From contig OX104129.1 of the NCBI GenBank assembly GCA_944470555.2, forward strand, positions 86,760,820-86,824,819: DNA of 64,000 bases, written 5' to 3'. The position numbers and the translations under genes were made by a program. The stretch comes from Heterobilharzia americana (taxonomy: Eukaryota > Platyhelminthes > Trematoda > Strigeidida > Schistosomatidae). The notes below the pieces were generated by a model that did not search any database, had not been told where the DNA came from, and saw only the letters and a list, made by a program, of their open reading frames with translations. Below are positions 1 to 14,300 of the stretch, piece after piece. Numbering within the stretch: position 1 is the stretch's first letter; each line of letters begins with the position of its first letter.

Positions 1-9
1 AAGCTATTT

Positions 10-84
10 AGAAATTAACAGTTGGTAGATCACCGGGCCGGAAACTTGGTCGTGGCTGGTTCGAGTCCCACCACGGTCCAAAGT
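10..84 (+). repeat. tRNA-like relic (possible SINE head)
   Basis: The stretch reads like a decayed tRNA gene. It has a D-arm/A-box-like segment (AACAGTTGGTAGATCACCGG) and, about 35 bases later, a near-perfect Pol III B box GGTTCGAGTCCC at 58-69. The acceptor stem does not pair well, so a working tRNA is unlikely. Schistosomes have tRNA-derived SINEs, and a SINE head is the likelier reading; membership of a named family is inference. Confidence 0.4.
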
Positions 85-1948
85 TTCGGTTCTTAAATTT
101 TCGAATTTACAGTTTTCAAATTTCACCTTCAATCACCACCCAGTATCAACACAAGTCTGGCAAATCACAGCAACCTCAGATAGTCAAAATGATAAAAATC
201 AACAGTTACAATAACAAAATTGGTTTCACTATGTCGTTTGGCTGAAGATACCTCGCCTATTCGTATAACCAAGTTAATTTTGAGCGGTTCAGGTCATCCC
301 TTTATTCATCACACATATATCACTAGACTGAGTGATCACACACAGAAATCATAGTCGTGTGGCAACATGGAGCAAAATCTAGGAACCCTGTTCACTCAAC
401 ATGACTAAGATGTCTTACAGTTAAGAAAACAGACAAGTGATATTGCAGCTTGAGACTGTAAAACCGACTCATATCCACAATAAGAAGCATAACGTAAATA
501 GAGAGAACGAAAAATGAGTATGCAGGGAATGTTAATTAAGTCAGTACATTAGTCGGTAATTCAGGCTGACTCGACCATAAACAGTCAGGCAAAGTTCATC
601 CGTCATTCAGTATTTATAAACATTGTGATCAAAATTTCATCACGCAATGACATTAGTTGGAGGACTATTGAAAATGTGGTGACACTGGACACCTGTTTCG
701 CCCTAGTGTTGAACTCCTCAGCTGTGTGGCCTCGCCAAAGATCGGAACCATGATTTCCAGGTTTCACGGCGTGTGAAGCTTCATGGAGATCTGCTATCTT
801 CATGGTTAATGTACGTCAGGCAGAATCTTTCCCACTAGGCTATTTATGTGCTTTTTCTATCAATGTTCTTAAAATGTTTCTGTACGGGTGTTGAATCTAT
901 ACGCTGGCACCATGAACTTCACGTACATCTAACAAAATAATCATGTTTGTTAAACGATGTTTTAATTTCATTCTTTTAACTTCAAAGTAACGAAAGATTA
1001 AAATTTAACTTTCAGATTTAGATCATAATACTGTAAGGTTTTTAAAGACACATGGACAAAGCGAGGGGAAACAAACCTGGAATTATTGCCGTACAGAATA
1101 AACCATTGTTCGTGAAATTGCTATTTAATGGAGGTATAGCCTGAGAAGTTTGATATCAGAAACTCTCTACAGCCATTTGGAAGGCTTTCTGTTCCATGCG
1201 ACTCTGTTTATCATTTATCACCCGACGAATTGTTGTTGTTCAGGCAGAAGATCAGTTTTGCCATTTCTGTGTGTATTTACAAGTTTAGCTGTTCCTATGG
1301 AAAAAGCTAATATACAGCGTACTACTAGACAACTCAACAGATGTGTTGATGAACATCTACCCTCATGGTTGGGAAAGGGACTGATAAAATCCTTTGGAAG
1401 TTTTATTTTATCTCATCTTGTTAATAGCAGTCACTGGGTAGATAAGAGAACGATTATTCACCGCATACAACCTAGTCTTTTGAAAGGTATTCAAACTCGC
1501 TGTTTATACATAGCAGAAACTGTGGGAATTCGAGCTTAGAATCCTAGTTTTTGTGTACAGAAGCAGTATGTACATCCTTTATCTCTCCTTTGGCCAGGGA
1601 ATACTTAATGAACAACTTTATCATTGAAAATTTTTCCTAATTCTTTCTTATTCTTCACTACTTTCATATGCTCATTATATTTGTTAAGCTTGAAGAGGAT
1701 CTAACTGAAAACAATATTCTTCGCTTATATATCTTGTTTTAGCCTATATGACAAGAAATTTTAAACTTTTGGTTGGTAGTGTATTAACGTGGATAATGAC
1801 AATTTTTAACATTCGATCTGTTTACGAATCAATCGAATGCACATCTATGGGTGTTCACACCAAGTCTGGCAGAGGAAATGATTCCGATGTCAGCATACTG
1901 TTAAGTAAAATGTCATGTCTGCTAGCTGCAGAGACATATTCAACTCAC
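85..1948. other. Intron sequence after dynein exon 15; no gene seen
   Basis: This AT-rich stretch lies downstream, in gene orientation, of the last dynein exon in the window. I looked on the minus strand for the next expected exon (the linker segment with a WLYLEP-like motif) and did not find it, so it should lie beyond the left edge. Open frames at 603-803 (minus), 1150-1539 (plus) and 1748-1984 (plus) resemble no family I know and are probably chance. Confidence 0.5.
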
Positions 1949-2334
1949 CTTAATTTCTGTTTCAAATGGTTTAATAAATGGTGATCCACGCATTGTTTGG
2001 GTTTAACAATTTGATCATCTAGCATTTGTTGTGTATCATCCACAGAGGCAAGTATGCTTATTCCAGATTCTCGATAAGCTATTAAACCAAAGGATATTTC
2101 AGTCCAGTCATCACGCATTTTCTTCATATTTGTTTCCAGAGTAAATTCTTTACTTGCACCACTTGAAATACTCGAGAATTCTTCCATATATGGATCCAAA
2201 TTCATTTGTAATATTTTAGCCAATGATGTCCCACTGTCTGGTGTAAGATCTTTTCCGGCTATCTGTGACATTGCATCCCAATGTCGTTTCCTTATACCTG
2301 GATTGCATAGGATAGCGATAACCGGTATATTTTC
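1949..2334 (-). CDS. Dynein heavy chain exon 15 (start of linker), with a -1 frameshift
   Basis: The exon opens with ENIPVIAILCNPGIRKRHWD and runs through LTPDSGT, SGASKEFTLE and VDDTQQMLDDQIVK, all hallmark linker (DHC_N2) blocks. The acceptor is ACAAAG/G and the donor AAG/GTGAGT. After DDQIVK the open frame turns into unrelated residues, but the next frame carries on with a typical dynein ending (RGSPFIKPF) up to the donor. One base is missing in an A-run at 2002-2004; the exon is 386 bp where 387 would keep phase. This is either an assembly error or a real mutation. Confidence 0.9.
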
Positions 2335-5300
2335 CTTTGTGAAGTTAGCAAAAGAAAAAGATTAGTTAAAGAATTGGTTGTTTTATTAATGGTAAATTTT
2401 TGTCATAAACTGTCTTAGTGGATAGGGTATTAAGTGTTTTCATTCATTATCCTACAGATATTTGCACGAATTGGTGTCTAGGTGGTAACTAATGACGTTT
2501 TGAGGCCACTGATAGTCAACAGAATCTGGAGGTCAACAAGTAAGATTTCATTCTTCAATAAGTGATACAGCATCATGTTGTATTATGTTTAGTATTAGGT
2601 TACCGTGAGCAGGGCTGAGGAAGCCGTATAGTTAGGCTTAGTTCCCGTTGACAGTTATCTCCAAAGTAAGTTTGAGACCTCGAAAGTTCCTGGTAATCAA
2701 GAGTTTAAAACTTGTGCTCTTCAGTTTTCAACTGAAATGAATTAGTGTTAGGCTACCTGATTGATGGCCTAAGTTCAAATGCCAGGGGACCCTTCAGATT
2801 CCTAAAGTTTCAAAAGAGTAAAATTTAGACTTAGGTCTTCTTCAGATCCCATATAAAGTTGGTTATGTGGGACATGCCCTCCATTTATGACTTTCTCTTA
2901 ACCACCTTGAGTGACTCAGTAATCAAATGGATTGCCAACAAATCGAAGTTACCAAGCCTGATGACCATGATATGGATCGACAGAATCCACGCGACCCTGA
3001 GGACTAAAAAACACACATTATTTATTGTCCAGGGACTGGCCGATTGCTTTAGACAATCTGACGTTAAGATACGTAGTGTTTAGTCTGATTGCAAAATAAT
3101 ACGTGGTGAGTGTTGTTAATGTGCTCCGAAAATGGGCAGGAAGTTTGCTATCATGTAATTTGGAAGAGGTGCCATAAACGGAATAAATTCTATCAATTGG
3201 TTTGGACAACAATCAAGTCTATTTTAATCCATGACGGTTACAGTTGTTTGAAGTTGCAATGAGTGTAACCAGAGAGAAGATAAAGATACCTGGAAAACGT
3301 GTGAGAATCTGCTCATAGACGTCATCACGACAAATAGCTAAAAATCTGAATGGAAGTAAGTTGAAAACTAATGGCAGTTTTTAATGAAGATCATTTTCAG
3401 TAGCATATTTCCCCAGAATTTATCGAGAGATAATGCTTATTAGAGTCAACGTGAGGCTGGAAGAATACAAACCGTACACAAGTTAGCCACCAACCCACGT
3501 TGATACTCGGTCATTAGCACTCAGCGTTTAACGAAGTCCGTTTATCAAGCTTGAAATGTAGCCAGTAGGCTAAGTGACAGAGACACAACAGCGTGCTGCG
3601 TTTGCTGTTAAATATTAGGAGTCGATCGACAGAAAACCTTAAGACAAGGTTTTGTGCCTGAAAGTATTCATCAGTAGAAAGTTTCTTCAGCCATCAAAAA
3701 ACCGGAGTCCTCACAGGGATTTGAACCTGTTTCCCTCAATGAACTGCAGTGTTACATCACTAAGCACGGTCAGATTGCGAACTTAGGTGATAAACTGTAA
3801 TCAACTTTGAACAGTAAAGATTAGATAGCCATATCCGTTATGCACTGGTTACTAACTCCGATACCTAATCTAGTGTTGCAAAAATCGGTCGTAGGCTGAA
3901 AATCTTAGTGGCAAAGTCTCTGACTTCATCACTTGGTGACGTAGAGTTTGATCCACCAAGTAAATACTGGCTACCTCATGTTTGCAGATACTCTTTACTA
4001 ACTAGTGTCAGCAAACACGAGAACTAAGTTCAACACTTCCTCATGATTAACTTCTAACATTTCACCTTGGACAAACCTTACTAAATGAACTGTTCAAGTA
4101 CATGCTTTTAAGAACAAGTTATTCTTCCTGGAGGTTGATGGTCATGGCTTCTATAAATATTATGTATTATAGTTCTTAGGAGTTTGAGAATGAAACTATG
4201 CACCAACTTACAACTCAACGATATTTGCGGCCTGTTTAAACTTTGGGCTACGGAAATTTTTCCACGGAATTTAATCCATCAAATTCCTCCCTTACACTTT
4301 GTTTTTCAAACGCTCCAAGTACTCTTGTACACTTTTAAATTGGTTTCAAACTGATGTTTTTTAAGCTAATAGCAAAACACTGAATGAACGATACGCCAAT
4401 AAGAGATGGGCTTATAAATGCAAAGAAATGTAGTATATTGCTATTCCTTGGATAACTGTCAAACTGCAGATTTCGGTACTGGCTGAATAGACTATCACCA
4501 TCAAAAATAAGCTCGATATTCTATTCATTCATTAGTCCAAACAAGATGGTAGTATAAAACCGGGTGTCTGTTTCCCATCGTGGCTTCTATTACTTTTGTT
4601 AGCAACATTATTCAAATGCAATGATTATTTCGCTTAAAGATATTGTGCAGAGAATGAATTTGTTAAAATATTACATGCTGAGAGTTCCATGCTGTTCCAC
4701 AAGTCTTGTTTGGAATAAAGCCATTATTATCATTATCAATATTATTATTTAGCTGTACGCCAACTTGCAACCGGTAACCATACATTACAATAAAAACTAT
4801 TTTGCATGGACTGTTAGTCTATAAACATAGAGTACATCTTTTAATTTGAAACAAAAGCTTCACATGATAGTGGTAATTGTAAAGTATCTAAACGGAGGAT
4901 TTAGTTTGCACACAGTCATCTACCTTTACAGGATACCAAAGTGGAATCGATTCGTATAATTCACATTTCTTGTACATGGTGTTGGTGAAAAGTTGTTCTG
5001 TGAAGAAATCATTCACTTGTCACAGATATCAACAAGATCAGTGGGATTCAGACTTATTATAATTTAGCTGATTTTGGTTAGAAGTGAAATCCAGGATGTG
5101 AGCTTCGTCTTGTTTCGGACTCAACAGCTTATTGTTTCGACTGCTGCATGACTTCACCGTTTACTTTAAAATGAATAAAATGCTTCCCATACTGCTGCTT
5201 CACTATGCATCCTAAATCTTCAAGATGTCATACAATCAGTGATGTCATTGTTTTAATTGAATTCTAGTTACTCCTTTTGATTCCCATGGTGTAGTGATTT

Positions 5301-8300
5301 AGACTAATACGAGTTTGTAAAAGTCATACGTTATTGATGTCTCTCACGCGGACCATCAGAATACGGTTAACATCCAAAACATAAATTAGTAGAGGAGGAA
5401 GCTATAAATTGTGGTAATACAGATTTAAGTACTGTCTCCTGAACCTATAAGTACTTGTTCTTCAAAAATAAAAGCTAACCACCAGAAACTATGTAATGGT
5501 CACATTTCGAAAATAGATATCTGTAAGTTCAAAAGTTTTAACTGGAATGAATACCTTGAAACTTTTTATTTGGTCCTGAATATTTTTAATTATATCCAAG
5601 GCCGCAGGTGGCTTAACTTCTTCGATCTCATCTTCCTTTTTTTCTGCAAGAGAATGAACATCTTTTCCTTCAGTTTCAACACCTGTGGCACTTATATCAG
5701 CGCCTGCCAAATGCCTTCGTTTTTTACTTGATTTTCTTTGTTCATCCAGTTCCATACGCATTTTCTTAACTCTTGCTGTAAAGATCTTCTGAAGTTTGTA
5801 TATTTCACGCCAGTATTCTTCGACTTCGGCTTCAATCGCTTCAGCACTTAGTTTGTCGAATTCGCCATACAGCCACCTACATTTGGATATTTACAGCGGA
5901 TGAATATTTTCTCTCAGCGGTTAGAAACTTTTAGGAATTTACCTACTAATGTATGTCATTCTAAATTATAAACATTTATATTGCGAGGTATCACAACCTT
6001 GATAGTATGTCTCAAGAACTTTCGAACAACACTTAAGGTTGGTCCAATGAGTAAACTACGCAACAGAAAAGTAATTTACGCACAGAGTTTTCCACTAAAT
6101 GAAAAGTTATGACAGATTACCTCCAAGATAATGGGTTCACAACATTTTGATTCTATTTCATCAAAACAGTACATAATTCACTTTACGCACTCAAAGGGGG
6201 TTAGGTAACACGTTCCATCGATGAGAAACTAGTTTGAGACAGAATACAAGTTCGAAAACCAGCTGAGCCATATTTATTGATACCTGCAATTTTACGCTGA
6301 CGAGTATACTGGACCGAACTAGCCAGTCCCTTTTGGTATATCGTATCCCTCAACGGATCCTTCAATACTGTCTCAGGTTTCATTTTCATGTTACTTGTTT
6401 TGAATTCAGGAGAAAAGTTTCATCCCATTTGGGAGTTGTCAGCTAAGTACACCCACGACCCAGTAGATGGTGGTGTACCTGCTGAGACTTAAACTGAGCC
6501 CTTGTTGCTTCAAACACCAGAGAGTTATCCACTATATTAGTGAGTCATGAACGTCACCCCTCGTGCAACGGATATCATTTACTGTGCACGGATACATGCA
6601 GCTTCCTACTGTAAAGAAAACAGCATTAAAATGAAATTTGAAGCAATACTGAGACACACTTTCAAGAAGTTTAGCTACCAAGAAAGACGGGTCATTTCGG
6701 TTCAGTATAATCCTATAATTCAAAATAATGTAATAATGAGGTTGCTTTTAAGTTGCATGAAAATTTCTGAGTATTCGGTAATTAAAATGTAATCTGATAG
6801 GTGTTAATTAATTGCCTGTATATGCAAAATATTGATTGAAGTTGACCATCCATCTGCTTTGTTCTGCCCAAGTTAGTTCTTTTGAACACGTAGAATGAGT
6901 AACACTGCTTGTAAAAGTAGCCGCTTTTTCTCTAAACGTGATAATAATCATCATTTTCATTAACAAATGAATACCAAAATGTCTTATGTATTTCTCTTCT
7001 CTCGATATTACTCATAAATATTTTCCAAATTGTTATTAAGTCATGTGACATTTGAGAATATAGTAATCTTGATACAAGTTAATAGTATGTAGAAGCGCAA
7101 TCCTTAGTGTAGGTCTCATTCAATTTTGTACTAGTATATGATTCTTGATTGTATTATGTTCTCTGAGTTGTTTAATTGCGAAGCTTTCATCGTCTTTCTA
7201 GATGACATCATCAGGGCTAACTTCAGCATAAAGTGAGCTGTCAATATCTCTCCGTGAGTGATTTAGTGGCTTGATCTGACGATGTGGTCTGTGATTGGTT
7301 GTTCCCTTCGATTGTTGTGTTATTGACTGTATAGATTTTCCTGTCGGCTGTTCCTCTGCTTCACCTCTGACCTTTCTGCCTTTTATCATTTTTCTTATTG
7401 GTTTATAGATTGGGTCTATGTCTATACATCTGTTGATTGCTGACTGACTGACCTGAATGCCAAGCTTCTAAGAATTCCTGGATATTCTTTGTGTTTCCTC
7501 TCTCCATCCAAAATTTCTACATTGTCGAAATTGAATTCATGTCCATAATTATCCACGTGCATTGAAATGAGTAGCAATGAAATGTAGTGACGTTTATAGC
7601 CAATTGGTGTTGATGTAGACGAAAGCGAAGAAGGCGACCACTTTGTCCAATGTAGTGTTGACTACAGTTATTGTAGTTGATTTTGTAAATGATATTTGGT
7701 TTGTCTTCTTTGGTTGTTGCATCATTTGGTCTACATAGTAATGTTTGAAGGGAATTTGTTGGTTTATGAGCCACACCAATTCCAAGTGGTCTCAGTAATC
7801 TTGTCGTGATTTCTGATATATTCTTTATGTATGGTAGGACTATGTGGTTATTGAAGGCTTCACGATTGAACAACCCAGCTCAGAGCACAAAATACAAAGA
7901 AAACCATCCACTTGAACTACAAATATTCTCCACTATTTCAGTATCTGATTCCTAATGTGTATTGCCGATTTTGTTATGCGCTCACTAAACTGGCTAGTTA
8001 TGATAAACGTTCCTTGCTTAGTAGGTATTAGTTAGTACTACAGCTTGAGACTCAATCTTTAACCCAGGAACGAGATAATCAGTTATATCCATGATATTTA
8101 ATGTAATGGAATCGGTGTTTCAGCCTTCAGTGTTGTTACAAGGTAGTAATCAAGACTTCTCGTATGGATAACTATAAAAAAACTTTTATACCTCTTCATA
8201 ACTCAATATAAGATGATATCTGCTAACTTATGATAAAGTGATACATTTCACAATGTACAAACCCGTCATGGATTGAACCTTATTTCTCATGTTATACTAT

Positions 8301-11300
8301 CTTTAACACGACTAAAAGTCATTTACTATGTCTTGAATATCGGGAAATAAAGTACTTGATAAAAGTTTTGGGTTGACCAGATGTGATACAACATACCGAC
8401 GAGACTGTCTTTGTAAACAGCCAGAAAGATTCACTATGCAGCTTGTACATACATGTCTTAGTTTGTCAGTGTTCATTAGTAATACAGAAAAATATCATTA
8501 TATAAAAAAAAGCATGAGGAAAATGTTGCTGACTGGATTGTTGACAATCTGGTTCTAGCGATAAAATGTATGGTCTTATCACCATTTATTCGAATAAGTG
8601 ATTCAGTTTTTGGTTAGTGACGACTGATTGGTTGTCATAAGTCGGTCATCTGTATAAATTGTTTTGTTTCTATTGCTTAAATTCACTTTGCCACTGTACC
8701 AACATTTAAGCTAAATCAACAGGTTCCAGATGCTTCCTGGAATTCGTTTCTAGGCACTACCAAATGATGTCAAACTGAGAAATCATGTCAAGCTTCTACT
8801 GTGGCGAGCGTATAGACAGTTTATGACCACAATCCAGATTTGCTAATTCTGGCATTTCGACACATTGAAAATTAACAAACCAACTAACCTGAAGGGGATA
8901 GTCTTCTATAAAAGTGGGTTGTTTTAGGTAACTGTATTTCGAAAAAAACACTTTAAATTCAATGGTACTGTGAAACCTAAGCGTCAACCATGATATTTTT
9001 ATCACTCTGATAATTTCGAAAAAGAAAGGTCCAAGCAGTTTATGAACTGTTCAACTCTGCAAAGTTTAACTTACCGTCTTTCTGATTTACTGTATTTAAC
9101 TACAGTTGTAAATAGTCTGTGGAATGGTTCTGTTAAATTACGTATTTCTTCTAATTCCGGATACTGACTAATTGTGAGCTTGTATAATTCTTCTTCTTTA
9201 TTGATCCACATTTTTTCATTTTCAGCATCCTGAAGTCTTTTTAGAACTCCTCGAACATCTTGTACATATTGGTTTTGCATTTCACTATCCATTTCACCAT
9301 AATCATTGAATTCATCGACACGATTCTTTAGCCTGTTTATTTCAGTTATTAATTTTTCGCGTCTAGTTACAACAGCCGCTTCACCGACAGTACGCATTCG
9401 TTCTTGAAGCTGAAGATGATTTAGAGGCAAATAAGAACGAGACAGTAGAAATAAGAAAAACATATAGAAGTGGGAAATTCGTTAAATTCTTGATGTTAGG
9501 TGATATATTCAATTAATGGTTTTAGAGACTTAATTATCACGAAATATCTTAAAATTTTTGATTATGTCATATGAAATTGGTAAATCATACGATTTCACAA
9601 AGTGCAGAAGGGAAATTTAAAACTGCCTCGAACCTTAAAGTGACTTCACTTTGTATAATGAAAGTAGTACATGTGATGAGTATTAAATTTGATAGGTTTC
9701 ATATATGATCTACCCTTCCTATCACCATATAGTTCCCAAGATTTGAGAAATCAATGAATCAGAGTGTCAATTTGAGTGCTACATCTCTATGTTTTAAAAT
9801 CAAATCAAATCACCCTAACACATAAATGTTAGTAGCATATATCTAAGTTCCTCGATTGCGAAATATATCACTGAGACAGGTCACGGGGTCGATGTTTCTA
9901 CATCCATTAAACCTATGTAAAACGCTTGCTGAAGATGAATCCTCAAATTTGTCTAGAGATTAGCTTTAAAAAACTCTAGGCCACTTTAATGTACTTAAAA
10001 ACAGTTTTTCAGGGCAATAAAAATTCTTAAGTGAATTCAACCCTGATACTAAGGTTGATGTACTATTATTTTCGCTCTATTAATTTTCATTGTTATTTCG
10101 TATCCCCTTTAGCTCCCCTTCTTGACGGCTCTTCAGATTTTCAGCCCTTTTAACTGGATAACTTTTTATATAAATACCTATGACAGGTGTGTCTGTTCAG
10201 ATTTTTTTCAGTGTACAAGTACATTGCATGGTTCGAACAAATTGTATCTTTTCATTGTTTTGTACGTGTTACTGAATATCATAACGAATTGATTCGATTG
10301 TATGAAAAGTAGGATATTGTGCAATTTCATCGAAACTCCTTTTAACTAGTTCTATAAAACATGTCTAGTCATTTAAAGTTGATGATTTGGATGAACCCTA
10401 TCATATTTCTGGTTTGGTTTTTACTTAATTCCCTTAAAAAGTCTACCAAGAAAGGCTATCTCAGCTAGGTTAGATAACAATATGTCACTTAACAGAAGAA
10501 ACAATGACAAGTTACTTTCTCTGCACTTCTTCCTTAGACAATAACTGACATGAAGTAGGACAGTTCAATTATTCGAGATGAACACAGAAAGTAACTGGGG
10601 AAATATTGTCTTCACAATGAAACTAAAATGAGTTTTCCCAGTTGGATAGCGTCTACTTGTCTAAGTATCTTTCTGTAGTGTGATGCTTAAGATTCTTCGT
10701 AGTGACTTTCAGCTGCAAAATTATTATTTCGGCAGGAAATCTGCTAACGTATATCAGTTGACTGACTGACAAAACCAACATAAAATCTCGCATACAAGTG
10801 CACTGTCCTAGGTTGGCATACTTCAAAGAAGCACACAAAGAACAGGAGGACAGAAAAAAACTGATATCATGGTAGACAAAGTTTTGTGAGAGGATAAACA
10901 ATCTGAAGATAACGGTTAGTGAGAATATTAAAGCTTTAGAAGAATTCAAGAAATGAATATGTCTGCACCATTGTGATCGGCTTTTAGCCATGTCACCGAT
11001 AATCCTCAACCACTGATTCCTATTGTCTCAAGAACTTCAACCAAGCAGTCTGCATCTCCCCACACGACTCAGAGTAGCCGTAAGTGACTTCAACTGGAGT
11101 CACATTTTGATCTGGTCACCCTGAAATCTCTTCAGTTGAGAAGACAGTGTTGTTGACTGTAGGTAAATTTCAAACTTAGTTTGTTAAAATTCTCTTCAAA
11201 CAGATTATGCGCATTCACTGTGAGTGAAAGGGATAATGGTAAATCTACTGAAAAAGATATTTCGAGTGCAAACCTTCTTGAAAAAAAATAGGCTCCGACT

Positions 11301-14300
11301 GGTCAACAGTGGACAATTCAACATATATGCACCCTTACCTTATCATTGGCATCAAACTCAGGATAAATTCGTTTCTTCCAGGTTAAAACTGCACTGTTCT
11401 TTTCAATATCCTCTGGACTAAATAGGTAAACGTCAAGAAGATAGTTTAAATATTCCACAGTTAACTGTAAAGAAAGAAAGAATGCAGAAAGTGGAGATAT
11501 GAGTAGACGTCTGTGCGGAACATATTTTGTTTCGATTGGTATTGTCAGTAGTATGTAGTGAGTGTTATAATGAAATTATTTCAGCGTTAGGACACTTAAA
11601 CTTCAAAAATGTATGGAACATACTGTCTAGTTGAAAACAACTGCCTGATGAAATATGCACTTGTACCTAACGCTAATAGAATGTGAATTTAATACTGTTC
11701 TGGCTAGACTTTATTCTGAATTCAACCTTCCACTGATAGGGGTTCAAATATTAAGTAGAAACTACAATAGTAAATGCACAGATTACTGCATAACTTTAAA
11801 ATGTATTCCTAGAGGCAGAAATATAGATGGGTAACTGGAAATAAAAACCAAGGATATTAAAATTACCCTCTTGTGATAACTCTGAAAATTCTTATACATT
11901 TCTACATAAAAGTTGAGTTTGAACTATTTTACTGATTTTCGAACATTTGGTAATTTGAAAATGGAAAGTTTCTGCATATCCTAATTAAAAAATAGAAACT
12001 AACTGAGAAAACTCTACTTCTCTTTTTCGGCCATTAAAGAGAAATCAGTATCAAATGTCACTTGATAAAAACTGAGCTTTGCAAACCGAATGCCTGGCAT
12101 GTTACATTTGAGAAGTGAATAAAGGTAAATGACTGATTCTCTGCAATGCAGCTCTATAGACCAAAGTTGAGTTTGTTGTTCATGTTTAAGAAGATTTTCA
12201 TGTCTTTATTAGGTTCTGACTTATTTTACGTGTCCTATGTGTACCTTTATAGTAAGACGAGCCTTTCACTTCACCTTCCTGACATCATCCACAGCATAAA
12301 AGAATAAATTCACAGGAGTTAACTGGTAAGTTCCTGTAAGAAACATGCTGATCACCAAAGCGGCCAGTCATACGAGTACAGATCCTTAAGGGGGAATCAG
12401 TTTCCTGGTTTAAGATAGTCTTTTGGGATAAGTGACTTTAACTACCAAATCACATTCACTGAATTCATGATATCTGGTTCCAACCATTCTAAGTTTGTTT
12501 ATTATATGGAAAGCAGGAGACACTCAAGCACCAGATCTTCAAAATGTAACATTTAAAATTACTTCCTACTTCTGTGTTCAAATACAGTTTTTAGATATTC
12601 ACAGAATTTCAATAAGTGGAAATATAATATTAAACACCTATCCAATTTTCTAGGAGAATAAATGTAACTACCGTTGTATTTTAACACCTAGTGATTTGAT
12701 ATTACTTGGACTATCTGAAGTAGTACTTCAGCACACTAAAACATTGTCAGTTTATGCAGTGAGGTTCGAGAATTAGCTTACAGTAAATTTTTGATCATCA
12801 TTTTAGTCCATCATATCATGAAAGTCAATACCATTAAATATCTAAATCATACCTAACTACCACGAAAAATCAACCATGAAAGAAGAACAATATAAACAAT
12901 AAGATATTCAAAAATATACTAAAATATATCACTATTGACGCTGGTGGGTTGAAAAGAATCTACAGAAAGCTTTCATGAACTTATCACAGCGCATCAATAA
13001 ACTTCAGGAAGTTCTTTCTCTGTATGAAATTCTACGTCGCTTGTTTCGGCTTCACAGGAATAGTGTCTCGAAAATGACATTTCTTATTTCAATCCACCCA
13101 AAAACTCAAAACGTTCATATGACAACCGGATATCAGTGTTTATTTGGCGAAATATTCAGTCATAAGCTTGGTGAATTGCATAGGTTACTTACAGAAATCT
13201 TTTCTGTCATGCGAATCATCCCCTGACATCTTGCTTCTTCCATATATTGAATCATATCAATTAATTCTTCACTATTCTGTGGCACTGTACGACAACGATC
13301 GCGCATTTCTTCGAAAGCAGCACAAATTCTGTAATATTGGAGGGGAAAATAAAGGTGGAGGAAGACTGGAAATTTTGTTGTTGTTGTTGCTGAAGAAAAC
13401 TGATATCGTGACCAAACTGTGACTAGCATCCTTTGAAAGTGTAACTAAGTTTTACTGGTCAGTAAGGTGCTAAGGTTTACCAAATAGGGTAACGGGTAAT
13501 CAACTGACTGTTCCCTAATTTCGGCTTCAGCTTTAATTATCCTTTTGATACTGGACAATAAGTGGAAACTAACAAAACGTTTTTGTTCAAGCCAACAGTC
13601 CTAACTAGCAGATCATAGTGCATACATGAATCTAGTGAATAAGCTTATGCAAGAGATACCCAATTTCGGAATTCCTCTTATTCAAATGAATGCAACAGCC
13701 TCCACATCTCCTCACTAGTGAACGATGCAGACTAGGTGGTTGGGGTCCACGGGACAAGAGGAACCAATGGTTGGAGACCCTAGGTGATATGGCTCAGAAC
13801 CGAAGTCAGTGGTGCAGATGTATACACACATTATCCTCATCTTAACAACGCTATACCGAATCTCACTATTTTGTCACTCCTCTTTCCTTTCTTCTCGTAC
13901 TTTATATTTCTTTTGACTGCATCCACTTATCTTCATCCTTCACCTCTCTACCTTTTTACTTGATGTGCTGATATGAGGTGTGGCAACTCGGACCGTTACG
14001 CAGTAATGCCTGGTCCTATGTTGATAATGATGATGATGACTAGTGAACTACCAGAAGAAACTGTTGACTTTAAGTCTGAAAGAAAATGGTTACACAAAAA
14101 CTGAACATAAAAGTCATATTAAATTCCAGTTGACGTGAATCCATGATTTCGTTATTGTCATTTTAAAGGCGATGATATCGTCAGCAGGATAAAGAACAGA
14201 CTGAACATTGAACTGGTTAGTAAAAACGTCAACAGACAGATTTATCTGCATTATATTCAACTGGCTTTTCTAATTTGTGAAGGGAATTCACGTTATATTT

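Larger units (their letters stand above)
2335..5554 (-). other. Dynein intron 14 (3.2 kb) with repeat relics
   Basis: The interval between exon 14 and exon 15 is a single 3,220 bp intron. It holds a cluster of tRNA-like relics (2.6-4.0 kb) and a LINE-type 3' end at 4560-4750, described separately. No other coding signal was found; the frames at 2859-3083 (plus) and 3018-3212 (minus) are probably chance. Confidence 0.7.

Noticed and set aside
1150..1539. 129-residue plus-strand open frame in the left flank
   Set aside because: No motif or family resemblance, AT-rich intron context, antisense to the dynein gene; likely chance.
12975..13226. Plus-strand frame overlapping dynein exon 11, considered as an extra exon
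   Set aside because: The reverse strand here gives no dynein-like sequence, and the better acceptor at 11465 already closes the gap between exons 11 and 12.
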